64,000 nt of DNA from Meandrina meandrites (taxonomy: Eukaryota; Cnidaria; Anthozoa; Scleractinia; Meandrinidae). The notes under the pieces were generated by a model. That model saw only the letters and a list, made by a program, of their open reading frames with translations. It ran no database searches and was not told the origin of the DNA. The translations under genes and the position numbers were made by a program. Positions 24,143-34,726 of this stretch are shown one piece after another. Within the stretch, counting starts at the first letter, position 1. Each line of letters opens with the position of its first letter. The stretch covers positions 10,970,996 through 11,034,995 of the forward strand of contig OY855904.1 in the NCBI GenBank assembly GCA_963693305.1, read 5' to 3'.

Positions 24143-24534
24143 TTAAAGGGATACTGTCACGGACATTTTTTGGCTTTTTCAGTAAAACGGCACTAAAATT
24201 ACGACTAAGTACTTTCAACCATGCAGGAAATGCTCCTAGAACGTAAAGGGAAGGATATCTAGTAATTTGTTTAAAGAAGAGGGTGACCGTAAATAGTTTT
24301 CATCAATTTTTCCAAACCACAAGGACAGAACTTGTAAAAGTCAGGCTGACTTTTTCAAGTTGACATCTAGAGCTCCCGGTGGTATCGCAGTGATATCATA
24401 GTTATATTTACCTTCAGTACACTGGTATAGTAGTTTTAAGAAAACTTGACCACTGTTAATAGGTTTCCAATGGTGTAAATATGTTTTTGGACTGTTGAAT
24501 TTTTGAAGGTATGCTCGTGACAGTGCCCCTTTAA
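24143..24534. mobile_element. 392-bp MITE, TTAAAGGG family, copy 1
   Basis: The ends are TTAAAGGGATACTGTCACG and CGTGACAGTGCCCCTTTAA, which are inverted repeats of each other. The copy of this region at 52.57 kb reads straight across (TTATCAAGCGCC) and shows the site before insertion, consistent with a TTAA or TA target. No coding capacity. Relatives lie at 41793-42165, 48175-50534 (split) and 50950-51329. Confidence 0.85.
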
Positions 24535-24708
24535 GCGCCAAACTACCAGAGTCCCTCCCTTTTCCTCCCTTAAATAGTTCAAAAGTGAAATTTGTCGGCG
24601 AGAGACCAGTTTCCAATACCAAACGCTTGCCGTGCAACAATCGACTGGCGAAAGATGCATGAAAGCGGAGGTTGAAGAAAAAGCTAGTAAAATCGCCAAT
24701 AAAGTAGC

Positions 24709-24872
24709 GCCAATGTTAAGGAGACGAGAACGAACGTCACAACGAAAGAACTTCAACAGCGGTTTTTAATACAACCAAGATGGCCGACATAAAAACATAA
24801 CACGATCTTTATGGCGCGAAAACATGCGTGCGCATACCACAATACTAATGCCGCAGGAACTGCCTGCTGGCG
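24709..24872 (-). repeat. 3' LTR (164 bp)
   Basis: Identical by eye to the repeat at 28343-28506. An extra shared C at 24708/28342 leaves the exact end uncertain by one base. A purine-rich tract lies just inside it on the sense strand. Confidence 0.85.
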
Positions 24873-25049
24873 CAACCTCTTCTCTCCTGTAAATGGTAGC
24901 GAACTGACAAACTGTACCGGTACATGGGCAATGAAAATATCAACTAAACCAAGTAAAGTGCATGTTAATTACGACAGACTAAACAAATGTCTCAGTCTCT
25001 AGTTGTATCTTGTGAAAGTGTGAACTTAGAACTAAATGTGGATCTAAAG

Positions 25050-26411
25050 CTACCACGCGCACGTTTGGAATCTAACATAATCCTGCAAGTATGAAGGAGG
25101 TCTGCGCTGCCTTTGAGGTCTTGAATCAGGGAGGGCAGGAAAGTTGGGAGGAGACAACATTGGCTGATCTGTGGCAGTAACGCTTGTGCTTGACTCATCT
25201 TGTTCAGCGACTGGGGCAGGTGAGCTACTGGTGGTATTAAGTGGTGGGTCATCACTGGTGAAGGATGGGACTTGCTCCTCGTCAGACGGAATGGTGATGA
25301 GTTCTGGAGGTGCAGGGGGAGCTAACATAGGATGTACCGGGGCTGGGAACACCGCAGGAGTTACTGGAGGCTCGTCGTTCACGTCTGGAAGAAGTGGATG
25401 GCTTGGAGGGCTGGACACAATGACGGAAGAGGGTACAGAATAGCATTCGGACAGTTTGACTTTGTAAGAAGTGGCTCGTAGTTGTGAGCCACGAAACTTC
25501 TTCACAAAACACCAAGGGGTGTCGATGGAGACAACGACATAACGATCACGGGCGCGTGACTTGTCCTTGTCAGAGAAGAGGTAGACAATATCTCCAACTT
25601 GTAGAGGTGGCGTATTCGCGATGAGACCGCGTGGGTTCTTGGATTTCTTGCTATAGGCGTGGTTAGTAGAACGATGCTCGTGCCTATCGAGTATGAGTTG
25701 GTAATCTGATAACGGCAACTGCTTATGTGTGAATTGGTTGCGTTGGGTCCACAACTCGAGAGAAGATAGGCCCGAGAAACGAAGGCGGGAGTTAAGACGT
25801 GCGGTAGCCAGAGCGAGGCCAACTTCACCTACTGGTCCTCCACCTGGTTGCTGTCGGAGGAGCTCTTCTTCAAGTTCGCGGACAGCCTTCTCGGCGACAG
25901 GGTTGTGGTTCTTATTCTTAATACGGCCGACATCGATTGAGACGTTTAAGTGTCCAAGTGAGTCGTTGTTGCTCAGGGATGAAAAACCAGGAGCGGGATC
26001 AACTCGTATAACGGCTCTAGGACCATCAAGAGGGTGTAAACCGACGATTAGCTTAGTGAGGGCATCACGTAGGGTATCGTGCTTTTCGTCAGGTATCAAG
26101 CAAGATGCAGTGAGTGACGTGGAGCACTCTCGGAGAATGAGGATGAACTGACGGTGGCGCTTTATTACATCAGCGGCGAAGGAGATTCCTATCACTACGG
26201 GAGGGTCATCGGAGGATTGGGATACTAAGGTGCTGGGAAACGACTTAAGGGAAGCACACGTGTGGCAGGCAGATGTAACACGGGAAATTGCGTCGGTCAT
26301 ATCAAAGGCGAAGAACTGTCGTTGAAACACCATTTGGAGCTGATGGCGGGAAGGGTGGTTTAGTTTAATGTGGAGGGCAGTTAGAAGACCATCCAGTACA
26401 GAACGGGGCAC
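25050..26411 (-). pseudogene. Integrase region of the LTR element
   Basis: The 453-residue frame has an N-terminal zinc-binding pattern (HIKLNHPSRH with CHTC downstream) and a DDE core (aspartate in SFAADV, aspartate in VIRVDPAPGF, glutamate in NHNPVAEKAV). A basic, GPY/F-like C-terminal region (RARDRYVVVSIDTPW) and a Pro/Ser-rich tail follow. It would insert element cDNA into host DNA. No start codon fits a free protein; it should be the 3' part of a longer pol frame whose RT part is gone. Between it and the gag-protease frame there are only about 180 bases. Confidence 0.82.
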
Positions 26412-26587
26412 AATAATTGCTTCGGAAGCAGGAACGAAAGGCTTGGAGTGTTTAACTATGAGAACTCCGTCACGGGTAGGATCTCACTGAGGTGCTCGTG
26501 GCGGCTGATGGCTTTCGGCTCGTTGGAAGAGTTGGTCAAGCGGATTTTGGATCCAACTGCTTCTATAACTTGGGGTTCAGGCCAAAT

Positions 26588-28178
26588 TCAGGTGGGTTTG
26601 GTGTGTTTTGATATTGGGGTGTCTGTGCGTGGTTGGAGTGCAAGTACGCAGTCGTCTCCTAGGTCGGAAGGGACGTCCAGTTCCACGTATTCACCAGGCC
26701 AAACAACCGTTGCGGAAGAGGAGGCGCGTAGAACATAACTTTGTGCCCGTCGTATAGCATGAGAACCAGTTGAATCACTATCAGGGTTGTAGTGTATGAC
26801 ATCAGAGTCCTGGATACGTACTTGGCACAATGCAGGACGTACGGTGATGTCATTGGCAATGAGAAAGGGTGTGCCAGCCAGGACGTCGACATCTAAGTCG
26901 TCAACAACGAGGGCATCAAGACCGAGTTGTTTGTCTGCTCGGGATAAGATGAGGTGAGTTTCCCCGGCTACAGCTAAGGGAGTCATGCCGTCAGCTTGTA
27001 ATGCTTGTTGGGAAGATTTTACAATGGTTGCACCAATTGAACGGGCCACAGAGGACTTGATCATACTAGTCTCCGCACCTGTGTCCAGGGTCAGTCGGAG
27101 TGGATGGTGCTTGTAAAAAGCCTTGAAGTGGGGTGACTGTTTTGTGCTGACACGGCGTGAAACGGTACGAGCTGCAGTGCGTAGAGGTGGATCATCCTCG
27201 TCAGGGAAGAGTGGGGGCTCATAGTCGGATTCCTCGTCGTCAAAGGTAGAGGTAAGGCGAGACCGAGAAAGGTAAGTACGGTCCTCCGGAGGTAAATATG
27301 AGCACGCACTTAGGAAATGCTGGTCATTGCGGCCGGCTTGCTTACATAACGGACAGGACTTCGGTCGCCTGTTGGGAGGCAATGCCTGTGAAGATGATTT
27401 GTAGGAGGAGCGAGGAGGTGGCTGTCTGAACCGCGAGGCAGTGGCTCGGAGGATCTTGGTGTCGGCGGAAGAGCGAATCTCATCGAGAAGAGAGTCTAGA
27501 GCCTGCGAAATTTCAGGTTTCAGGGACGCTAGAGTTCTGGATCTTAACTCAGTTCCGTAGCGCTGCTTGACGAGGGCAGGTAAATCGGCATGAATGAGGC
27601 GAAGCCAGGTTAAAACCACGAAATTCTCAAGTGTGGGAGAAAGCTCCTCGTCAACGGTAACGACTTCACCATGATGGGTTATGTTGCCATTTGTAACAAG
27701 CAAATTATCTTCTGTGAAGGACATTAACCGTTGAAACAAGTCTTCAGGGCGTTCATCGACTTCAAGTTTAATGTTAGAGAAATCTAGGAAGTGAGCACCG
27801 GTGGATTGGAAGCCAAAGTGAGACCTTATTGCTTGCCAAATGGACTTGACTGAAGTTGTATTCTTCACAATAGTATTGCGTGAAATGACGGGGCAAAAAT
27901 TTGCTATTTGACCTAACATGAGCTCAAGGTGTACATTTTTCTGTGCGGCGGTACGCCGGCGAGCTTCTGGCACTGCTTCCCCATCGGAAGTCAGCCCTCT
28001 ATTGGGGGCATGCGCAGTGGACGACTTTTTCTGCCATGTAAAAGTATCTGCTAAAAAAGGGGGCGAAATTGGCGTCTAAAGACAGGGAATACTGAAGATT
28101 CTGCCGCCAAGCTTCAAATGATGTGATACTTTCATTCTTTGTTAGGGACCACTGTTTCGGGGCTCTACTTGAATTCAT
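26588..28178 (-). pseudogene. Gag-protease region of the LTR element, frameshifted
   Basis: The likely gag start is the ATG at 28178-28176. The frame is lost at an A6 run (28053-28058 on the plus strand) and resumes in the frame that ends at 26588, so one inserted or deleted base separates the two parts. Downstream come a CPLC...H...C zinc-binding stretch and an aspartic protease with the LTLDTGAETSMIK active-site motif. A TGA then ends the frame, and only a short piece of the protease-RT linker follows before the deletion junction near 26455. Confidence 0.78.
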
Positions 28179-28342
28179 GTTAAACACAATAACAGTAAGG
28201 AACAGTGAAGTTATACTTTCCTTACAATGAGAAGGCTGCTCAGAGTTCACTCGACCATAGGATAGGTACACTCGTTGTTGCTTAGGCCAGCGAGACGACA
28301 CTCGGGCTCCTGAGGACGTGGGTTAATCGCCGCTGCCACCAC

Positions 28343-28506
28343 GCCAATGTTAAGGAGACGAGAACGAACGTCACAACGAAAGAACTTCAACAGCGGTTTT
28401 TAATACAACCAAGATGGCCGACATAAAAACATAACACGATCTTTATGGCGCGAAAACATGCGTGCGCATACCACAATACTAATGCCGCAGGAACTGCCTG
28501 CTGGCG
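28343..28506 (-). repeat. 5' LTR (164 bp)
   Basis: Same sequence as 24709-24872. On the sense strand it is followed by TGGTGGCAGCGGCG, which looks like a tRNA primer-binding site; the tRNA is not identified. Confidence 0.85.
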
Positions 28507-28547
28507 TAGCAATTATTTTAATACGTTCATTTGAAATTACGGATTAC

Positions 28548-29733
28548 ATACCTCTTATTAATCGAGTTCGAGGTCCGTACTGTAAAATACGGACCGAGTT
28601 TTTTCCCGTCGATTTATGGCCCAAGCGCGAAGCGCGCGGGCCATAAATCGATGGGAAAAAACGAGGATCCGTATTTTACAGTACGGACCGAGAAAACGAG
28701 GTTAATAAGATATTTATTATATCTCTCATTCTGGAGAAAAGAAACCATTTCAAGTCAATCGCGGCTACATTTGAATGACGCGCGCGTCAAATGCAAGAAG
28801 AAAGCGAAATTTATTGGCTTACGAAAACAGTTTGCAGTTGGCTCGCAGAGACAGTTCTAGAGACGTGAATCCAAACTTCAAACGTTTTAATTTTACGATT
28901 AATCCGTATAGCTTCTTTCTGTGGAAAACTGGATACAGTTCAAGATTACTTTGAAATAACTCCTGAAGTGATGTGAAGTTCGATAAACAGAGAAGAACAA
29001 CTCTACTGAGAAGAAAGCGGTGACCGCAAGCAACAAACAATGATTTCGTCGAAAACATAAACAACCGGTAAAAACCTCAGAGACCTCCGTCTACTTTTAA
29101 GCACTTTGTTATGTCGTCCTGAGAGGTGTTTGGTGCAGAATTCTTGTTGGAAAATGAGTACACTATCGAACTTTTGTCTGGGGTGAACTCGAACTATCCG
29201 GCCGTTTTCAAAATATTAAGCGGACGTCGTTAAAAATTTGCCGAAGAGATCGTCAACAACAGCAGCAGGTACGTTGTTTTGAGTGTTTTGTTCGTTTACT
29301 CTCGACTAGCCTGCGAATACAGCCGCCTCTCATTCCGGGAGCGATGAGAGGCGGCTGTATTCGACAAACTCTCGACAAAACTCTTTAAATCTTTTTCATT
29401 CAGAATTCGACTTCTCTACCTTTCGGCAGAGAGAAAATTGTCAAGTTTCTGACTTGTGTGATGCTCGGGGTCGGGGACGCTTTCAGTTTCTAAAAGATCT
29501 GAAAAATCTAGTTTGAATTTTGTAAGACCCTGTTCTTTTCGCTTTTTTTCTCAAAATGTTTTGTCCGAATGCAAATGTTTTCAAAGTAGCTTTCAAAATT
29601 TTCGTTGTAAGAGATTTTGATAAACAAAACTTATCGCATCTGGAGAACTCTCAAATTTCGCGGGCCGTACTGTAGAATACGGCCCGTAAAATTGACCAAT
29701 CACAGCGCGCGTACTGTCTTAGAGATATAATAA
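28548..29733. mobile_element. Insertion with long hairpin and TTATTATATCTCT inverted ends
   Basis: The paralogous region near 52785 reads GATTAC directly into TGCTTTATAAAATA, so everything between is inserted DNA. The first part (about 28555-28712) is a large hairpin whose arms carry GTCCGTACTGTAAAATACGG and TTTATGGCCC with their complements. The second part is bounded by TTATTATATCTCT (28714-28726) and AGAGATATAATAA (29721-29733). No transposase frame is visible. It may be two elements, one nested in or next to the other. Confidence 0.75.
29307..29367. mobile_element. 61-bp hairpin element with 9-bp target duplication
   Basis: GCGAATACAGCCGCCTCTCA pairs with its downstream complement around a short loop. 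Direct repeats ACTCTCGAC flank it at 29298-29306 and 29368-29376. It sits inside the 28548-29733 insertion. Confidence 0.8.
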
Positions 29734-31141
29734 TGCTTTATAAAATAATATATTACAAAAAATGATGCAAGTTACCAATATACCATATACATGTACACAA
29801 TCCACGCTCAGCTCCATCAGGGCAGATAAATCAAATATTTCATAACAGCGGGGACAGTATCTCTAGTAAGGTAGAGAAAGTATACGAGCCTAGGGGCCCA
29901 TCAGGCCGGAGCTTATCCCGGTTTTCGTAGCATGAAGCGACTAGGAGTATTTCTACTCCCCCCTGGATAGGATGCTAGTCCATCGCAAGTATCCCTTGTA
30001 TTTCTTACATATTACGGATCGTCTTAACCTGATGTCTTATCTGATATCTGACTGTCACAGGACGGGAAGCTCGAGTTGTCGAGTGTAACACATGACGTAC
30101 TCGTGTACTCACGATAATGTGGGGCGAGGCGGAGCGGTCACTCACTTTCCACGTAGTTATTCCCGGCACACTCGTCCATGACAAACTTTGCGTTAAAACC
30201 TTTTTTGGGCTTTGACGCGATGGCTGTGAAACTTTAAGAAAATGTTCACTTATCATTCGGTAATAATAATATGAAATGGGATTAATAAGTGCAGAAATAT
30301 GGAGGTCATCTAAATTCAACTCTAACATTCTACTGAAAGTTTCTGTACTTGACGCTCGAAGACGAAACAAGCCACGAACCCAAATTTCTGTGAGAAGCCT
30401 CTCCAATGCTTGCATAATCAGAGTGCCTCGCCGAGTATCCGCTAGTTCCGTCAACATAATAAAATGCTTGAAAACCTTCTCAAAACTCCAACGTTGTGTT
30501 TCCCAGAATTTTTCGACTATTATAACAGCCGTTTTGTCTGAAACTCGTTCTACGTGAATTTCAAGGTACTGCAATATTTTTGCACCGATTTTTGCTGCTG
30601 TGCCGTGCTGTGAATTGGAGAATTGTTGTTGGGATTACAAGCTACTCCGCGACTGATCTCTAGCGAAGCAGACAAACCGTTTTGTTTATATAATTACGAA
30701 TACGAAATGAGTTTCACGCAAAACGGATTTAATAGCCATTTTCATTTAGACAGCCCGTGTTTAGTGTACTCATATGATTGATTTATGATTATTAAAATGG
30801 TATACTGAAGCAAAATATTTACGGAACGACTTTCCCGTAGTGAAGGCTGGTTTTGTATCATGTGCCACTTTTGCATTAAAGCATTGTTTTATTTCCTTTA
30901 TTTCAACCGTATATTTGTAACTTTATATAACAGTTTTTTGTTCTTTTATCTTGGATATGGCTGAAGTTATCAATCATGTGGTATATTACGATGAAACAAT
31001 AAACTCTTGTTTTTAGGCCATCGTAACTTGACTAATAATTGTAGTGAACAAACCGCGGTAACAAACATTCCAAAATAACCTATATTTATTCGACTTGACG
31101 TTTCATATGCTAGACTACATACATTTTCAAAAGCAACGGTA
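29734..31141. other. Intergenic stretch, no identified gene
   Basis: The first part continues the DNMT1 3' flank that is shared with the 52.8-kb copy (to about 29848). A short block near 29880-30000 (TGGATAGGATGCTAGTCCATC) looks like a fragment of a dispersed repeat. The rest is AT-rich; apart from the frame at 30005-30574 I see nothing. Confidence 0.5.
30005..30574 (-). CDS. Unidentified open reading frame, 189 codons
   Basis: I do not recognise this product. The frame is long for such AT-rich DNA and its N-terminal 120 residues look like a mixed helical domain (ERVSDKTAVIIVEKFWETQR, HFIMLTELADTRRGTLIMQA). The C-terminal part is basic and lower in complexity. A plausible splice acceptor (ATTCACAG) lies just upstream on the minus strand, so it could be an exon or a mobile-element fragment. 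It lies beyond the segment shared with the 52-kb copy. Confidence 0.25.
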   Translation of the reverse strand: MQYLEIHVERVSDKTAVIIVEKFWETQRWSFEKVFKHFIMLTELADTRRGTLIMQALERLLTEIWVRGLFRLRASSTETFSRMLELNLDDLHISALINPISYYYYRMISEHFLKVSQPSRQSPKKVLTQSLSWTSVPGITTWKVSDRSASPHIIVSTRVRHVLHSTTRASRPVTVRYQIRHQVKTIRNM

Positions 31142-31329
31142 AAATGTATTTTCCGCTGGTATGAAGTTGATATAGTTCATTAGCAGTTATGTTTTTCGTG
31201 TTTGTTGGAGCACGCCGTCAGGGCGTGTCTCCAGGGATTATGTGATTGGTTGGTGTTTAGTATTTTAGGATTCAAAGAGTTGCTAGATTCCTCTCGCTCG
31301 CGCTGTCCATCCTGGCGTTTACTTCTTTT
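31142..31329 (+). repeat. Left terminal repeat A1 (188 bp)
   Basis: Starts AAATGTATTTTCCGCTGG and is repeated at 32044-32231 with one difference (GCCGTCAGGG against GCCGTTAGGG). It should hold the promoter of the element, since the gag ATG follows 20 bases after its end. Confidence 0.88.
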
Positions 31330-31349
31330 GATGCTGTGAGAAGCTTGCT

Positions 31350-32471
31350 ATGATCTCTTCAGAAGAAGGTGGTTCGGCGTCTTCTATCGCTGATGCCGAC
31401 GTTCCATCTCAAAATTCTTCCTCGAAGTCGCAATTGGTCGACGAGGTTTTCTCGCTTTTCAAAGGCTACCTGACTTCGCAGTTGGAAGAGAAAGGGAAGC
31501 AGTTTGAGCGCACCGCGAAGTTCGATAAAGAAGCTGCGGACATCAAGTATAAAGGCAATCGTAAGCAGTTCGAGGTGAATTTGCGGTTGGACAATATTTT
31601 AACACAAATCGATGATAGTGTTGGCAGCCCGGATGATATTCACAAGTTGGTTGCTGAAGGTAAATTGATCATCAAGGAGCGTCAAAAATTGATCAAAATC
31701 GCCGACAAGAACAGAGACGGTTGGCTTGTTGTCCAAGAATACGAGTCCGATGATCTCGCGTCAGATTCCGAAGATGAGAAGAAGATACGAAAAGCCAAGG
31801 CTGCCGCTGAGAAAAAGCGAAAAGAAACGAAGAGTAACTTCGGTAACACTCCGAAAAAATTTAAATCTTCTAGCGATTTTCAGCTTTTTCGCGGTAAGAC
31901 CACTTTTTATTTTTACTTTGTGAAGTTCTCGGTTCATTTGGTTGGATTGCCTGAGCATCCAACCATCAACTTGTGTATTTATTTATCTAAGTATTTAAGA
32001 GGAAAATAATTTACGTTCGTTTGAGCGTAGCGAATTAGAACGTAAATGTATTTTCCGCTGGTATGAAGTTGATATAGTTCATTAGCAGTTATGTTTTTCG
32101 TGTTTGTTGGAGCACGCCGTTAGGGCGTGTCTCCAGGGATTATGTGATTGGTTGGTGTTTAGTATTTTAGGATTCAAAGAGTTGCTAGATTCCTCTCGCT
32201 CGCGCTGTCCATCCTGGCGTTTACTTCTTTTCCCACCCGCCCGCCCCATTTTCTGTTCCAGTTTCATTTTGTTTTTTCTGTTGTTTTAGGCCGTTCAGAA
32301 CATGCTTCAAGCGCCGGTTGCTGCTTCCGTTGCAACCGTCCAGGACACTGGTCCAAGGACTGCCGAGTCCTGTTGCCTTCCACCTCAAACAGAAGCGGTT
32401 TCTATTATTCAAACAGTGCCACAACTGTTAGGCCCGGATCAGGAGGTCTTGCCGATGGAAGCTCAAAGTGA
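31350..32471 (+). CDS. Gag-like ORF1 of the DIRS element, two exons
   Basis: Exon 1 (31350-31893) starts with ATG and encodes an acidic then lysine-rich protein with a coiled middle section. A strong donor (GCG|GTAAGA) and an acceptor with a long pyrimidine tract (TTGTTTTAG|GCC, exon 2 from 32290) join in frame to a CCHC zinc knuckle (CFRCNRPGHWSKDC), ending at TGA 32469-32471. The knuckle appearing exactly after the splice supports the intron. Unspliced reading stops at 32009. The intron (31894-32289) holds all of B1 and A2. Confidence 0.75.
31942..32046 (+). repeat. Internal repeat B1 (105 bp)
   Basis: Identical by eye to 35812-35916. It ends in an inverted repeat, TTTACGTTC ... GAACGTAAA, that borders the A2 start by a shared AAA, the expected form of a recombinase crossover site. 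Confidence 0.88.
32044..32231 (+). repeat. Internal repeat A2 (188 bp)
   Basis: Second copy of the left terminus, fused to B1 with a three-base overlap. It lies inside the gag intron. Confidence 0.88.
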
Positions 32472-32512
32472 TGGAGGTGATAACGTATTGTTTGCACAAC
32501 TCTCGGAGGTAA

Positions 32513-34192
32513 AAGAAGCTTGAGTTCGAAGATTCCAGCGGGACAGTTTTGTCACAAGTCAAGGGTAGTCTGAGAAGACACGTAGATTTTTGGCGTAGGA
32601 TAGGTGCCCCTAGATACATATTATCGGTTATATGCGAGGGTTACCGTTTGCCTTTTCAGCAAACTCCCCCTGGGTTTACCACCAAAAATAACAGATCAGC
32701 TTTAGATAAGTCAGAGTTTGTTTGTGAAGCCATTTTGGAGCTTTTACATTCAGGCAGGGTAATGGAATTAAATGGGCCACCTGATGTTGTTAATCCTTTG
32801 AGTATGTCCATCCAGCCCAACGGTAAAAAGAGATTAATCCTCGATCTCCGTTACATTAACAATTTTCGTATTAAACAGAAGTTCAAGTACGAGGATTGGA
32901 AAATTGCTTTATCTTATTTCCAAAAGGGTTTTTTTATGATTACTTTTGACCTTAAAAGTGGCTACCACCATATTGAAATTCATCCAGATCACCAGAGGTT
33001 TTTGGGGTTCGCATGGAAGTTTCCAGGCGAAGATTCCATGCGATATTTTGTGTTTACAGTTCTTCCTTTTGGTCTGTCCTCTGCACGCTACATTTTTACA
33101 AAATGTTTAAAACCGCTCGAGAAGTATTGGAGGTTCAATGGTGTTAATATTGCTTTATTTCTTGATGATGGCTGGTTGATAGATTCTGACCATGACACTT
33201 GTACAGTCCTGGCTACTAATGTTTGGTCTGATTTAAGGAAGTCGGGGTTTATCACCAATGATGAGAAGTCACAATGGTGTCCGAGTCAAGTTATCGAATG
33301 GTTGGGGATCGTATGGGACACCACTAATGGAACTATTAGCATTTCTGATCGTCGGGAAAATAGCATCGCTAAATCTATCGATAAGATTCTCTTTAGTGAT
33401 CGTTTGGTTTCGGCGCGGGAGTTGGCCTCACTCGTAGGCAAGGTTATTTCTGGCGGGGCGGTTTTTGGTAATATTTCCAGAATTATGACTAGGTACTGCT
33501 CTATTTCAGTTGCGTCTGCCCAGGATTGGGACTCCTAGTTTTATCTTGATCAATATTGTGTAAGGGAACTTTATTTCTGGGAGGCTAATTTAAAGCGACT
33601 GAATTGTATGGTAGTGGCGGATTCTCCGTATAGAATGTCTAATTACGTGGTTTATTCAGATGCAAGCGCCACAGGTTGTGGTGCTCATCTTGATGTTAAT
33701 GATGAGCAAGTTTGTCATAAGCAGTGGGTTTTGGAATGGAGGGAATTATCTGCTATATTGTTCGCTTTACATTCATTTTTACCCTTACTTAAAGGCTCCT
33801 ATGTGAAGTGGTTTTCTGATAGTCAAAATGCATTAAAGATTATACAAGTGGGGAGTATGAGAAGCGATTTACATGCTATCGCGCTGGAGATTTTTCAGTT
33901 CTGTGCCAATAATGGCATTGAGTTAGAGGTCCAGTGGATCCCTCGCACTGAGATTGAGAGGGCTGACTATATTAGTCGTATCATTGATGTAGACTATTGG
34001 CAGATTTCAGCCGATTGTTTCATGTCTTTAGAGGAAAGCTGGGGTGTTCATTCAGTGGATTGTTTTGCTTGTTATTATAATAAGAAGGTTAACAAGTTTT
34101 TCTCTAGATTTTGGAACCCAGGTTGTAGCGGGGTGGATTTTTTCGTGCAAAATTTGGAGGGTGAAAATTGCCTCGTTGTTCCCCCTGTGTAA
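32513..34192 (+). pseudogene. Reverse transcriptase-RNase H of the DIRS element, broken
   Basis: The reverse transcriptase shows GKKRLILDLRYIN, TFDLKSGYHHIEI, VLPFGLSSA and the catalytic FLDDG in place of Y-x-D-D, as usual in DIRS elements. An in-frame TAG at 33536-33538 interrupts it before RNase H (VYSDASATGCGAH, ELSAILFALHSF, FSDSQNALKII). The frame ends at TAA 34190-34192; the natural continuation (VSLIARVIHYLHV) is in another frame, 34168-34431, so one indel lies near the C5 run at about 34180. The open frame begins just after a TAA at 32510, about 40 bases past the gag stop. Confidence 0.82.
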
Positions 34193-34479
34193 GCCTTATT
34201 GCTAGAGTTATTCATTATCTGCACGTGTCCAGGGCCATTGCCACTGTAGTTGTACCTTTTTGGCCGTCTTCATTTTTCTGGCCCATTATTTCTAGAAAAT
34301 TTTCTAGGTTTATTATAGATTGCAAGTGTTTTGATGCTTCTGCTTTAGAACAAGGGCGGAACACTAATTCACTCTTGGGCAGTGATAGGTTCCCTGGGTT
34401 CATCTTAGCTGTTCGTATGAAGTTTTCTTAAGTATCTATAGCTTTATTTGCATGGGACGCTTGCCCATTTATTTTTCAG

Positions 34480-34625
34480 TGGATAAGAGGCACTGGCCTG
34501 ACTTGGAGTTATTACAATGTCTTTTGTGTAAAAGAGGCACTGGCCTGACTTGGTGTTATTACAATGTGTTTTGTGGAAAAGAGGCACTGGCCTGAGTTGG
34601 TATTATTACAATGTTTTTGTGTAGG
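34480..34625 (+). repeat. Three tandem units between pol and recombinase
   Basis: The block AAGAGGCACTGGCCTGACTT plus GTTATTACAATGT recurs three times with a period of about 60 bases (starts near 34487, 34534 and 34579). Confidence 0.8.
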
Positions 34626-34726
34626 CGCTCGCCGTTTCTTTTTTCATGTTGTGGAAAAACCGTTTTTCCGGGATGTTACTGTTTTAGCGCCTCTTTTTCC
34701 TTATTTCTTTTGTTTTCTGATTACAG

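Larger units (their letters stand above)
24709..28506 (-). mobile_element. LTR retrotransposon, internally deleted, minus strand
   Basis: Two LTRs of 164 bp that I read as identical bound a gag-protease frame and an integrase frame, both on the minus strand. Flanking TAGC (24705-24708 and 28507-28510) is the likely target duplication, supported by the empty site near 52745. On the sense strand a TGGTGGCAGCGG primer-binding-like sequence follows the 5' LTR, and a polypurine tract (AGGAGAGAAGAGG) precedes the 3' LTR. Because integrase is the last domain, a Copia-type order is excluded and a Gypsy or BEL type is likely. Reverse transcriptase and RNase H are missing, so this copy is non-autonomous. 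Confidence 0.88.

Noticed and set aside
25171..26151. Plus-strand ORFs opposite the integrase frame
   Set aside because: Low-complexity shadows of the Pro/Ser-rich and arginine-rich parts of the minus-strand frame.
24709..28506. An endogenous retrovirus with an envelope gene
   Set aside because: No third frame lies between integrase and the 3' LTR; only about 175 bases of non-coding sequence are there.
28458..28860. ORFs across the long hairpin
   Set aside because: They cross an inverted repeat and the end of an LTR and have no protein-like features.
31142..32046. A separate short element (A1-gag-B1) next to a second element (A2-pol-B2)
   Set aside because: The in-frame splice from the first gag part to the zinc knuckle after A2, and the A1-B1A2-B2 pattern known from PAT-like elements, fit one element better. 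Two adjacent elements cannot be fully excluded.
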